Source of the DNA: Bradyrhizobium sp. SSBR45G
Lineage (GTDB): Bacteria; Pseudomonadota; Alphaproteobacteria; Rhizobiales; Xanthobacteraceae
NCBI RefSeq assembly: GCF_030159255.1
Contig: NZ_BSCT01000003.1
Location: forward strand, 310,001 to 374,000
DNA: 64,000 nucleotides
Reading direction: 5' to 3'
Under the pieces are notes generated by a model. The model saw only the letters and a list, made by a program, of their open reading frames with translations, searched no databases and was not told the DNA's origin. Below, in pieces: positions 9,065 through 17,337 of this stretch. Each line of letters begins with the position of its first letter. The first letter of the stretch is position 1. A program made the position numbers and the translations under genes.

Positions 9065-10449
9065 CGCTCGGCCTCCAGCAGCGGCAGCGCCGGCATCAGC
9101 CGCGCCGGCTCGAAGCGCAATTCACCTTGGGCGTCGCTGATCCCGGTCGCCGCCAGCCACGCCTCGAACTCCGGCGCGGCGCGCTTGCCCAGAACCTTGC
9201 GGACGTAGAGCGCGTCATGGAACGAGGTGCTCTGATAGTTCAGCATGATGTCGTCGGCGCCGGGCACGCCCATGATGTAGGTGCAGCCGGCAACGCCGAG
9301 CAAGGTCAGCAGCGCGTCCATGTCGTCCTGGTCGGCCTCGGCGTGGTTGGTGTAGCAGACGTCGCAGCCCATCGGCAGCCCGAGCAGCTTGCCGCAGAAG
9401 TGATCCTCCAGCCCCGCGCGCATGATCTGCTTGCCGTCATAGAGATATTCCGGGCCGATGAAGCCGACCACGGTATTGACCAGCAGCGGCCGGTAGCGCC
9501 GCGCCACCGCATAGCAGCGCGCCTCCAAGGTCTGCTGGTCGACGCCGCAATGTCCGGCTGATGACAGCTCGCTGCCTTGGCCGGTCTCGAAATACATCAC
9601 GTTGCCGCCGGCCGGACAGCGCTGCAGGCTTTCGGCTGCGGCGAGCGCCTCATCCAGCAGCGACAGCGTGATGCCAAAGCCGCGGTTGGCCTCCTCGGTG
9701 CCGGCGAGCGACTGGAACACGAGATCCACCGGCGCGCGGCGCTCGATCGCCTTCAGCGCCGTCGTGACATGCGCGAGCACGCAGGACTGGATCGGCGCGT
9801 TGGACGCGAGCCGCAGCGTCTCGATCATGTCGAGCAGCCGCATCATGGTGTCGACGTCGTCGCTCGCCGGATTGATGCCGATGGTGGCGTCGCCGACGCC
9901 ATACATCAGCCCGTCGAGGATCGAGGCCGCAACGCCCTTGGGATCGTCGAGTGGGTGATTGGGCTGCAGACGCGTCGACATCCGGCCGGGCAGGCCGATG
10001 GTGCAGCGGAAGCGGGTGACCACCTCGCATTTCGCGGCGACCGTGACGAGATCCTGCAGCCGCATGATCTTGCAGACGGCAGCGACCATCTCGGGCGTGA
10101 GGCCGGGCGAGACCGCGGCGAGCATCGTCGCGTCGGTCGCGTCCGACAGCAGCCATTCGCGGAACGCGCCGACCGTGAGGCTCGCCACCGGTGCAAAGGC
10201 GTGGCCGTCATGCTGGTCGACGATCAGCCGCGTGACCTCGTCGCTCTCATAGGGAATGACGGCCTCGTTGAGAAAGTGCCGCAGCGGCAGGTCGGCAAGC
10301 GCCATCCTCGCCGCGACGCGCTCGGCCGCATCCTGCGCCGCGAGGCCCGCGAGCACATCGCCCGAGCGCAACGGCGTGGCTTTCGCCAGCAGGGTTCTGA
10401 GGTCATCGAAGCGATAAATCGTGCCGCCCAGCGTGTGTGAAAAACCCAT
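9061..10449 (-). CDS. eutB: Ethanolamine ammonia-lyase heavy chain
   Basis: The large catalytic subunit (462 aa) binds substrate and most of adenosylcobalamin. Conserved blocks include RSGDVLAGLAA, the substrate-pocket RLQPN, VGDATIGINP, YFETGQGSELSS, VNTVVGFIGPEYLYDGKQI and GCDVCYTNHAEADQ. I start at the ATG giving MGFSHTLGGTIYRF, which lines up with the E. coli start; an upstream alternative adds eight residues. AGGACAG lies a good distance upstream. The gene is divergent from an importer gene cluster, with about 280 bases between starts. Confidence 0.96.
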   Translation of the reverse strand: MGFSHTLGGTIYRFDDLRTLLAKATPLRSGDVLAGLAAQDAAERVAARMALADLPLRHFLNEAVIPYESDEVTRLIVDQHDGHAFAPVASLTVGAFREWLLSDATDATMLAAVSPGLTPEMVAAVCKIMRLQDLVTVAAKCEVVTRFRCTIGLPGRMSTRLQPNHPLDDPKGVAASILDGLMYGVGDATIGINPASDDVDTMMRLLDMIETLRLASNAPIQSCVLAHVTTALKAIERRAPVDLVFQSLAGTEEANRGFGITLSLLDEALAAAESLQRCPAGGNVMYFETGQGSELSSAGHCGVDQQTLEARCYAVARRYRPLLVNTVVGFIGPEYLYDGKQIMRAGLEDHFCGKLLGLPMGCDVCYTNHAEADQDDMDALLTLLGVAGCTYIMGVPGADDIMLNYQSTSFHDALYVRKVLGKRAAPEFEAWLAATGISDAQGELRFEPARLMPALPLLEAER

Positions 10450-10473
10450 TGGCCTTCTGTCCTGTCTCGTCAC

Positions 10474-10729
10474 GCCGTCCCGTGACTATCAGCGGCAAAT
10501 GTCGGCATCGCAAACAAACGCTCGCGCGCTGCTGCGCCTGCAAACCGCATGCGCGGGTCCGGCCAGGCGACGCGAGCGCTCGGCCCAGAGCGGATGCCTC
10601 TATCGTGGGCAATTGCTGATTTGCACGACATATGCGCAATCAGAGTAGACGCGGTTCCACAAATTTGCAAATAATCACTCAAATCCACAATAGACCGGGC
10701 CTGCGCCGCGGCTCATGAGGGACATGACG
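10474..10729. promoter_or_regulatory. Divergent intergenic region between eutB and the aminoethylphosphonate-type importer
   Basis: This spacer must carry both divergent promoters. It is more AT-rich near 10625-10690 than its surroundings and contains the perfect palindrome ATTTGCAAAT at 10663-10672, a possible operator for the DeoR-family regulator encoded at the end of the importer operon. I see no cobalamin-riboswitch-like conserved core on the eutB side. Site assignments are tentative. Confidence 0.35.
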
Positions 10730-11737
10730 ATGTTGCAGCTGTTGAAGGGCCTCTCCGCAAGTCTCGCTCTCTTGATGCTCGGGGCGGCCGCTCAGGCGGG
10801 GACGGTGACGGTCTATACCGCGCTGGAAGAGGACGAGATCGCCGACTACGTGAAGGCCGCCAAGACCGCGCTGCCCGACGTCGATCTCAAGGTGCTCCGG
10901 CTGTCGACCGGCGATCTCGGCGCCCGCATCATCGCCGAGTCCGGCAATCCGCAGCATGATGTGATCTGGGGCTGGGCCGTCACCAACATGCTCGATCCGC
11001 GCATCACGGCGCTGCTCGAGCCCTATGAGGTGAAGGGCGCCGACAAGCTGCCGGCCTCCGCCAAGGGCGCTGACGCCAGCTGGTTCGCCGCCACCGGCTA
11101 CGTCACCGCGTTCTGCGTCAACACCGAGGTGCTGAAGGCGAAGAATCTGCCGATGCCGACCTCGTGGAAGGATCTCACCAATCCCGTCTACAAGGGCGAG
11201 GTGGTGCTGCCGAACCCGGTCTCCTCCGGCACCGGCTACATGCAGATCGCCGGCATCCTGCAGTCGCAGGGCGAGGAGAAGGGCTGGCAGTTTCTCAAAG
11301 CGCTCGACGGCAACGTCGCGCAGTACATCAAGTCCGGCTCGCGGCCGTGCAAGGCGGCGCGCGGCGGTGAATTCGCGATCGGCGGCTCGCTGGCCTTCGC
11401 CGCGATCAAGTCGATCGAGGAGGGCTTTCCGATCAAGATGGTGATCCCGACCGACGGCGCGGGCTATGAGCTCGAGGCCTCCGGGCTGATGAAGGCGGCC
11501 AAGAACAAGGCCGATGCCAAGCGCTTCCTCGACTGGACCTTGTCGCCCGAGGCCGCCACGCTTTACACGAGCTACAAGGAGATGGTGACCATCGCCGGCA
11601 CCGCGCCGTCGAAAGCCGCGCAGACCGCAGGCTTTCCCGCCGACGTCGCCAAGGCGGTGTATCCGATCGACTTCGCCCGTTCCGCCAAGGAGCGCGACGG
11701 CATCCTGAAAAACTGGCAGACCAGCATCGGCCGCTGA
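10730..11737 (+). CDS. ABC transporter substrate-binding protein, 2-aminoethylphosphonate (PhnS-like) type
   Basis: A 335-aa exported binding protein with signal peptide (MLQLLKGLSASLALLMLG, cut after AAAQA) and a mature start TVTVYTALEEDEI typical of the iron/polyamine/aminoethylphosphonate receptors. The internal region PTSWKDLTNPVYKGEVVLPN matches the family annotated as putative 2-aminoethylphosphonate binding proteins. Three in-frame ATGs exist (10715, 10724, 10730); GAGGG sits eight bases before the last, which also gives the best signal peptide. Divergence from eutBC suggests an amine ligand such as ethanolamine or its phosphorylated forms; that is inference. Confidence 0.85.
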   Translation: MLQLLKGLSASLALLMLGAAAQAGTVTVYTALEEDEIADYVKAAKTALPDVDLKVLRLSTGDLGARIIAESGNPQHDVIWGWAVTNMLDPRITALLEPYEVKGADKLPASAKGADASWFAATGYVTAFCVNTEVLKAKNLPMPTSWKDLTNPVYKGEVVLPNPVSSGTGYMQIAGILQSQGEEKGWQFLKALDGNVAQYIKSGSRPCKAARGGEFAIGGSLAFAAIKSIEEGFPIKMVIPTDGAGYELEASGLMKAAKNKADAKRFLDWTLSPEAATLYTSYKEMVTIAGTAPSKAAQTAGFPADVAKAVYPIDFARSAKERDGILKNWQTSIGR

Positions 11738-11749
11738 GCGGGGGCTCTC

Positions 11750-12757
11750 ATGACGCTGGAGCTCGACCGCCTGCACAAGACGTTCGACGATTTCACAGCG
11801 CTCGACCGCATCTCCCTGACGGTCGAGGGCAGCGAGTTCGTCTGCCTGCTCGGGCCGAGCGGCTGCGGCAAGACCACGCTTCTGCGCATCATCGCCGGCC
11901 TGCTGACCCAGGACAGCGGCCGGCTGCTGCTCGACGGCAAGGACCTCAGCGCGGTGCCGGCGCGCGAGCGCGGCTTCGGCATCGTGTTCCAGTCCTACTC
12001 GCTGTTCCCCAACATGACGGTGGCCGAGAACATCGGCTACGGCATGCGCATCCGCAAAGCCGAGCGCGCGAAGATCGCCGCGCGCGTCGCCGAGCTCTTG
12101 GAGCTGATCAAGCTGCCGCATCTGGCCGACCGCCTGCCGTATCAGCTGTCCGGCGGCCAGCAGCAGCGCGTGGCGCTGGCGCGTGCCGTGGCGGTCGATC
12201 CGCGGCTGATCCTGCTCGACGAACCACTTTCGGCGCTCGATGCCAAGGTGCGCGCCGATCTGCGCGTCGAAATCCGCGAGCTGCAGCGCCGGCTTGGCAT
12301 CCCCACCGTCATGGTCACCCACGACCAGGAGGAGGCGATGATGCTGTCCGACCGGATCGTCTGCATGAATGCCGGCCGTATCGAGCAGGTCGGCGCGCCC
12401 CAGGACCTCTATCTCAGGCCGGCGACGAAGTTCGTGGCCGACTTCATGGGCAGCAGCAATCTGCTGCCGACCGACTGGGTGCGCGACGCCATGCCGGCAC
12501 TGATGAATTCGCGCCCCGACGGCGCCGATGCGGATTATCTCGCCTGCCTGCGTCCCGAACATGTGCGGCTTCAACCTCTCGACGCGGGCGAGGCGAGGGT
12601 GGTCGACGTCACCTTCCTCGGCAACATCAGCCGCACCAAGGTCGCCTGGAAGGGCCGCGAGCTGATGGTGCAGACCGGCCATGTCGGGGGCGTCGCTCCT
12701 GGAGCTGCCGTCGCGGTGTCGGTCGACGCCGCCGGCTGCGGCTGGGTGCGCGCGTGA
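11750..12757 (+). CDS. ABC transporter ATP-binding protein, 2-aminoethylphosphonate/spermidine-iron type
   Basis: A 335-aa importer ATPase with Walker A GPSGCGKTT, signature LSGGQQQRVALARA, Walker B LILLDEPLSALDA and H-loop VTHDQEE. A TOBE-type C-terminal domain follows (about residues 250-335, ending in a regulatory barrel with AVAVSVDAAGCGWV). It lies twelve bases after the binding-protein gene and its last codon overlaps the permease start (GTGA). Confidence 0.92.
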   Translation: MTLELDRLHKTFDDFTALDRISLTVEGSEFVCLLGPSGCGKTTLLRIIAGLLTQDSGRLLLDGKDLSAVPARERGFGIVFQSYSLFPNMTVAENIGYGMRIRKAERAKIAARVAELLELIKLPHLADRLPYQLSGGQQQRVALARAVAVDPRLILLDEPLSALDAKVRADLRVEIRELQRRLGIPTVMVTHDQEEAMMLSDRIVCMNAGRIEQVGAPQDLYLRPATKFVADFMGSSNLLPTDWVRDAMPALMNSRPDGADADYLACLRPEHVRLQPLDAGEARVVDVTFLGNISRTKVAWKGRELMVQTGHVGGVAPGAAVAVSVDAAGCGWVRA

Positions 12758-14442
12758 GCATCGCCGCCGTCGAGGTCGCCGAGCGCAGCGGTTTCCGGCT
12801 GCGCCGGGCCGGCAACGATCGCCTGCTGATCGCTGCGGCCATCGCGCTGCCATGCCTCGCGCTGCTGATCTTCTTCGTTTTCCCGCTGGCGATGATGCTG
12901 CGGCGCAGCCTGGTCGCCGATGACGGCAGCATCGGCTTTGCCAACTACGTGGCGCTGGCGCGCACGCCTGGCATCCTTAAGGCGACCCTCAACAGCCTGA
13001 CGCTCGGGCTCGCCACGACAGCCGTCTGCCTCGTCCTTGGCTTCGTGCTCGCCTATACGATGACCCGGACCCGCGTGCCCGGCGCGCGCATCATCTCCGC
13101 GGTGCTGGCGCTGCCGATGCTGGCGCCGTCGCTGGTGCTCGGGCTCGGCCTGATCTTCCTGCTCGGGCGCAACGGCCTGATCAGCGGCATGCTCGGCAAG
13201 CGCATCGACATCTACGGCCTGCCGGGCCTCCTGATCGCCGACGTGCTGTACGCGCTGCCGCAGGCGGTACTGATCCTGAAAGCCGCGCTCGCCCATGCCG
13301 ATGCGCGCTATTACGACGCCGCCGAGGTGATGGGCGCCGGCCGCTGGCGCCAGTTCTTCGACATCACCCTGCCGAACGTGAAGTTCGGCCTGCTCAGCGC
13401 TGGCTTCGTCGTGTTCACGGTGACCATCACCGATTTCGGCAATGCCGCCGTCATCGGCGGCGACTATGCCGTGCTCGCGACCGAGATCTACAACCAGGTC
13501 ACCGGGCAGATGAAGTTCGGCATCGGCGCGGTCGTCGGCCTGCTGCTGCTCGCGCCGACCGGGATTGCCGTCTACATCGAGCGCGTCGCCGCGCAGCGCC
13601 AGTTCGGCGGCGGCGCCGAAGGGGCGGTGCCGCCGCAGCTCAGCTTCGTGCCGGCGCGCGACGTGCCGCTGTCCATCGTCACGGGCCTTGCGACCTTGTC
13701 GGTGCTGGCCGTCATCGGCGTCGTCATCTATGCGAGCTTCATGCGTCTCTGGCCGTACCGGCTGACCTTCACGCTCAAGCACTATGACATCACCCTGAGC
13801 GGCGGCTATGCGCCGCTGTGGACCTCGCTTCTGGTCTCCGTCGTGGCCGCGAGCGTCGGCACCTTCCTGCTGTTCGCGCTGGTCTATGGCATCCGCCGGC
13901 TGCCGTCGTTGCCGGCCAAGATCGTCTATCTCGTCGCGACGATGCCGGTCGGCGTGCCCGGCCTCGTGCTTGGCCTGTCCTACATCTTCGCCTTCAACAT
14001 CGCGGGATCGCCGCTGTCGGTGCTGTACGGGTCGGCGCTGCTGCTCGCGCTGTGCAACTTCTATCACTACCACACCCAGGGCTTTCTCACGATGGTCACC
14101 GGCATGCGCGCGGTGCCGCCGGCGCTGGAGGAGGCTGCGACCTGCCTCGGCAGCGGTGCCGGTGAGGTGCTCGCCAACGTCATCATTCCGGTGATGACGC
14201 CCACTTTGATCTCCGTGTTCTTCTTCCTGTTCATGCGCTCGATGGTGACGCTGTCGGCCGTGATCTTCCTGGTCACGCCTTCGCTCGGCATCGCCGCGGT
14301 GTCTGTAATGCGGCTCGACGAGGCCGGCTTCGTATCGCAGGCCGCGGCGTTCTCGACCTGCATCATGCTGGTGGTCTGTGCGGCGGCGCTGGCGATGCAG
14401 CTGGCGCTGAAATGGCTGGCGGCGCGCGGCGGGCGCCGATGA
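12754..14442 (+). CDS. ABC transporter permease, fused two-domain aminoethylphosphonate type
   Basis: At 562 aa this is a double-length permease: two BPD_transp_1 domains in one chain, each with an EAA-like loop (EVMGAGRWRQFFDITLPNV near residue 190; EEAATCLGSGAGEVLANVI near 460). That is the architecture of the putative 2-aminoethylphosphonate and AfuB-type permeases. The GTG start overlaps the ATPase stop and the gene ends overlapping the DeoR-type regulator start. About twelve membrane segments are expected. Confidence 0.9.
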   Translation: MSIAAVEVAERSGFRLRRAGNDRLLIAAAIALPCLALLIFFVFPLAMMLRRSLVADDGSIGFANYVALARTPGILKATLNSLTLGLATTAVCLVLGFVLAYTMTRTRVPGARIISAVLALPMLAPSLVLGLGLIFLLGRNGLISGMLGKRIDIYGLPGLLIADVLYALPQAVLILKAALAHADARYYDAAEVMGAGRWRQFFDITLPNVKFGLLSAGFVVFTVTITDFGNAAVIGGDYAVLATEIYNQVTGQMKFGIGAVVGLLLLAPTGIAVYIERVAAQRQFGGGAEGAVPPQLSFVPARDVPLSIVTGLATLSVLAVIGVVIYASFMRLWPYRLTFTLKHYDITLSGGYAPLWTSLLVSVVAASVGTFLLFALVYGIRRLPSLPAKIVYLVATMPVGVPGLVLGLSYIFAFNIAGSPLSVLYGSALLLALCNFYHYHTQGFLTMVTGMRAVPPALEEAATCLGSGAGEVLANVIIPVMTPTLISVFFFLFMRSMVTLSAVIFLVTPSLGIAAVSVMRLDEAGFVSQAAAFSTCIMLVVCAAALAMQLALKWLAARGGRR

Positions 14443-15212
14443 TGCTGCAGGAGGATCGCCACCAGCGCATCCGCGCGCTGCTCGCCACTGTCGGCCGCGC
14501 CACCACCGATCGCATCGCCACCGATCTCGGCGTCTCCCGCGAGACCGTGCGCCGTGATGTCCTCGCGCTCGAAGCGCGCGGCGAACTGCGCCGTGTCCAT
14601 GGCGGCGTCGCAGCGATCGCGCCGGAGGCCGAGCCGCCGATCACGGTCCGCGCCCGCGTCCGCCTCGCCGAGAAGACCCGCATCGCGCAGGCCGCGGCGC
14701 GCATGGTCAGCCCTGGCCAGACCTTGTTTCTCGATGTCGGCTCGACGGTCTCGATCCTCGCCCGCGAGCTCGCGACCTTGGCGGGCCTCACCATCGTCAC
14801 CAATTCGTTCGAGGTCGCGACCATCATCGGCGGTGCTTCCGGGGAGCGCAGCAACCGCGTCATGGTGCTCGGCGGCGAACTCGGCAGCACCCTGGCGGCG
14901 ACGTTCGGCTCGACCACGGTCGCCGAGATCCAGCGCTGGCAGGCCGATATCGCGCTGCTGTCGCCGGTCGGGATCGACCATCGCTATGGCGCCACCAGCT
15001 TCGACATCGAGGAGGCGAACGTCGCCCGCGCGATGGCGGCCGCGGCCAAGCGCGTGCTGATCCTCGCCGACCACAGCAAGATCGGCCAGACCAGCCGCGT
15101 CGCCACTTGCGCGCCCGACCGCATCGACAGCCTGATCACCGATGCGCGCGCTGCTGATGAGCCCGGGCTCGCTGCGCTGCGCGGCGTGGTCGGCGAGGTC
15201 GTGATCGCCTGA
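14439..15212 (+). CDS. DeoR/GlpR-family transcriptional regulator
   Basis: A 257-aa repressor-type protein with an N-terminal winged helix (TTDRIATDLGVSRETVRRDV, about residues 22-41) followed by RVHGGV and a sugar-phosphate-isomerase-like effector domain (LDVGSTVSILAREL, VTNSFEVA, DHSKIGQTSRV). Its start overlaps the permease stop, so it is co-transcribed with the importer and probably autoregulatory. DeoR-family effectors are usually phosphorylated metabolites, compatible with import of a phosphorylated amine or glycerophospho compound, though that is only suggestive. Confidence 0.9.
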   Translation: MMLQEDRHQRIRALLATVGRATTDRIATDLGVSRETVRRDVLALEARGELRRVHGGVAAIAPEAEPPITVRARVRLAEKTRIAQAAARMVSPGQTLFLDVGSTVSILARELATLAGLTIVTNSFEVATIIGGASGERSNRVMVLGGELGSTLAATFGSTTVAEIQRWQADIALLSPVGIDHRYGATSFDIEEANVARAMAAAAKRVLILADHSKIGQTSRVATCAPDRIDSLITDARAADEPGLAALRGVVGEVVIA

Positions 15213-15556
15213 GTGGCACGGCGATCGGCTGTGGGGGCCTCATGGTTCGAGACGCGCCGAAGACGGCGCTCCTCACCATGAGGGGCGGGTTTCGAGATCG
15301 GCGCAGTAGTTTGGTCATAAGCAGCGTGTTCATGGAGAGGGTCGCAAGCGGGGTTCGCCAAAGAGGTCAGGCCGCGCACTCGGTCCTCGTCCTGAGGGGC
15401 CCGCCGCAGGCGGGCGTCTCGAAGGACGGCCGCAAAGCGCCTGTTCGCAGCGCGCCTCCCATTGAGGGACAGCAGAGCGATCCTCTCCGCAGTTGCGCTT
15501 GGCATCGTGCGCGCTAAGGTCGCGCGCCAAATAACGCAATATCGAGGGAACAAGAC
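15213..15556. repeat. Spacer with two palindromic intergenic repeats
   Basis: No gene is visible. Two hairpin-forming units are present. In the first, CCTCATGG (15238-15245) pairs with CCATGAGG (15276-15283), with inner GCGCC/GGCGC pairing. In the second, GCCCGCC (15399-15405) pairs with GGCGGGC (15409-15415) across a GCA loop, flanked by imperfectly paired GTCCTCGTCCTGAGG and CTCGAAGGAC arms. They resemble the short REP-like units that are abundant between genes in Bradyrhizobium and Rhodopseudomonas. A promoter for the Lin0512 gene should also lie here. Confidence 0.6.
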
Positions 15557-15901
15557 ATGGCGCGCATCCGCTGTATCACCGAGATGGGCATGGGCGTCGA
15601 CGTCCATGGCCGCGACGCCACCAAGGCTGCGAAGCGCGCGGTGTCCGATGCGATCCGCCATTCCAGCCTCGGCTTCTTCCGCATGGTCGGCAAGACGCCG
15701 CAGGACATGCTGGTCGACGTCACGATCGCCGTGCCGAATCCGGAGGCCGTCGACACCGCAGCGGTCGCCAAGGAGCTGCCCTATGGCACGGTGACCGTGA
15801 CCGCCGTGAAGGGCGGGCTCGAGATTCCCGCTGAGGCCGGCAGCGATGCCATCATCATCGCCAACGCCGCGGTGCTGGTCCATCTCGATGACGGGAAGTA
15901 G
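15557..15901 (+). CDS. Lin0512 family protein
   Basis: A compact 114-aa protein matching the Lin0512 family (RCITEMGMGVDVHGRDATKAA, then AVSDAIRHSSLGFF). The function is not established; members are often found as stand-alone genes. GAGGGAA lies about seven bases before the ATG. The length is normal and no signal peptide or membrane segment is seen. It stands alone between two repeat-bearing spacers. Confidence 0.88.
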   Translation: MARIRCITEMGMGVDVHGRDATKAAKRAVSDAIRHSSLGFFRMVGKTPQDMLVDVTIAVPNPEAVDTAAVAKELPYGTVTVTAVKGGLEIPAEAGSDAIIIANAAVLVHLDDGK

Positions 15902-16724
15902 GCCACGGGACGTAGGCTGGCACACATGCATCATGTGCGTGTCGTTCTGACGTGAATGTCAAACAGCCCGTGCGCTTGCGATCCCGCGGTGCGTTGCGCA
16001 CCCGGGTGATATCAGAACGATGTCCCTCTCTTGAACAGAGGGCGCAGGGAAGACCGGGTATCCGCTGATACCCGCGGCCCCCGTGCGTGAAGAAGTGCAC
16101 GGGGCAGGAACCACAGGCTCAGCCGGACATTCCGGCCTTCCCTGCGCAACGGTTTTCCGGCTTATACGTGCTCTCCCCGGGGATCGGCTGTCTTGCCCCC
16201 GTCACCGACGGATCATCATCACCGCCGATTTGGCATCAGCACCGCGATGCCAGGACCACACGATTTCGCCGGCGCATCCTGCCGTTCGTCCGCACGGAAA
16301 ACCATGCTGCGGCAGAACTGCGCCCATCGCATCACCGCCTCCACGTTCGTGACGATCGCGAAGCGCCCCTCATGACGAGGCGGGACGGGGCAGTGTTTCA
16401 TGAAATTCGGAAAAACGAAAGCAAAATCTTTCGCTCGCTCTGAGCAGAATCGCTCAGTGCATTGAGAGCGCTGCAGAAAAATTCTCTTGCGCGCGGGCCG
16501 GATGTGGCGCGCGCCAATCGCGTGAGGTCGGCCGTCCGCGTGAAGGCGCTGATTGAGTCGCCCGACGGGCAGGGTCGTCGTCGAGACTTCCGAATGTCGA
16601 GCTCGTGCAATAAAAAGGCAGGCTCGAAATGTTATAACCATGACTCATGATGGCCCGATGGAACCCCAATCATGAGTGCGGAATGACCTGAGCGCCAAAG
16701 CCGCGCACGACCGACCGGAACGAG
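15902..16724. other. Long spacer without protein genes
   Basis: This 823-base stretch holds no protein-coding gene I can support. Its centre is the structured element described separately. The part after about 16395 is AT-richer and contains an inverted repeat CTGAGC/GCTCAG (16440-16457); the promoter of the nucleotidyltransferase-like gene should lie in its last 150 bases, but I cannot point to convincing -35/-10 boxes. Confidence 0.6.
16024..16390. repeat. Structured RNA-like dispersed element (multi-helix), probable Bradyrhizobium repeat
   Basis: An intergenic element with unusually complete base pairing. An 11-bp perfect helix, GCGCAGGGAAG (16042-16052) with CTTCCCTGCGC (16137-16147), encloses three perfect hairpins: CGGGTATC/GATACCCG (16055-16074), CCCCGTGC/GCACGGGG (16079-16104) and GCCGGA/TCCGGC (16122-16136). 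A fourth hairpin CCCTCT/AGAGGG (16024-16042) abuts it. Downstream are CCGTC/GACGG (16199-16211), TGGCATC/GATGCCA (16231-16252) and CCTC/GAGG (16368-16380). Several overlapping short reading frames cover it, but none looks like a protein. From memory, related sequences recur between genes in Bradyrhizobium and are often miscalled as hypothetical ORFs. Confidence 0.65.
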
Positions 16725-17318
16725 ATGGTATCGCGCACCGAGATCAAACAGCAGAACGACTATCTGCTGCGTCAACAGCACGACTTCCGCAGGGCCGCGG
16801 ACATTGTCACCGACGCGCTGGCCGCATTCGAGGAGATCGAGGCGATTGCCGTGATCGGCTCGGTTGCGAAGCCACTGTGGAAGGAGGTGCCGCGCTTTCG
16901 CGAGTTTCGCCGGGCCGGCATCGAGGTCTGGCACGAGTGCAAGGACCTCGACCTTGCGGTGTGGATCAGCTCGCAGCATCGTCTGTCCGACATCCGCCGG
17001 GCCCGCGATGCCACCATGTCTGCAGCCTACAAGGCCGGGACCGGGCCGGGCACGGTGGGACACCAGGTGGAGATCTTCCTGATCGAGCCGGGGACGGATC
17101 GCTATCTCGGCCGGCTCTGCGACTTCAACAGCTGCCCGAAGCAGAAGCGCGACTGCGCAACGCTGGGCTGCGGCGCCATTGCGTTCAACAAGGTCGTCGA
17201 GGGTTTCGTGCCGTACGATGACCTGCTGGCGGCCGCGAGCTATGCGACCCTGTACCGGCGGGGACAGGGGCGTCTCCGCTCGGCCCTGGACCTGCCCGGG
17301 CCGGTCGATTGCGACTGA
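16725..17318 (+). CDS. Nucleotidyltransferase-fold domain protein (orphan)
   Basis: A 197-aa protein with a minimal polymerase-beta-like nucleotidyltransferase signature: GSVAKPLW (Gly45-Ser46) followed by CKDLDLAVW, giving Asp74 and Asp76 as the metal-binding pair. Glu116 in HQVEIFLIEP sits where the third carboxylate is expected. After the core come four cysteines (132, 137, 144, 149; spacing C-X4-C-X6-C-X4-C) that could bind zinc. No HEPN partner or antitoxin gene adjoins it. The substrate is unknown. The start is the ATG after GGAACGAG; the alternative frame overlapping it is not family-like. Confidence 0.7.
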   Translation: MVSRTEIKQQNDYLLRQQHDFRRAADIVTDALAAFEEIEAIAVIGSVAKPLWKEVPRFREFRRAGIEVWHECKDLDLAVWISSQHRLSDIRRARDATMSAAYKAGTGPGTVGHQVEIFLIEPGTDRYLGRLCDFNSCPKQKRDCATLGCGAIAFNKVVEGFVPYDDLLAAASYATLYRRGQGRLRSALDLPGPVDCD

Positions 17319-17337
17319 TGCGCGGGCTCGCGGCCGG

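Noticed and set aside
10450..10714. Cobalamin riboswitch upstream of eutB
   Set aside because: EutB needs adenosylcobalamin, so I looked for the conserved B12-box core on the - strand; none was found.
16083..16443. Several + strand ORFs inside the structured element
   Set aside because: Three frames are open at once, products are Pro/Arg/Ser/His mixtures with no family features, and base pairing explains the sequence better.
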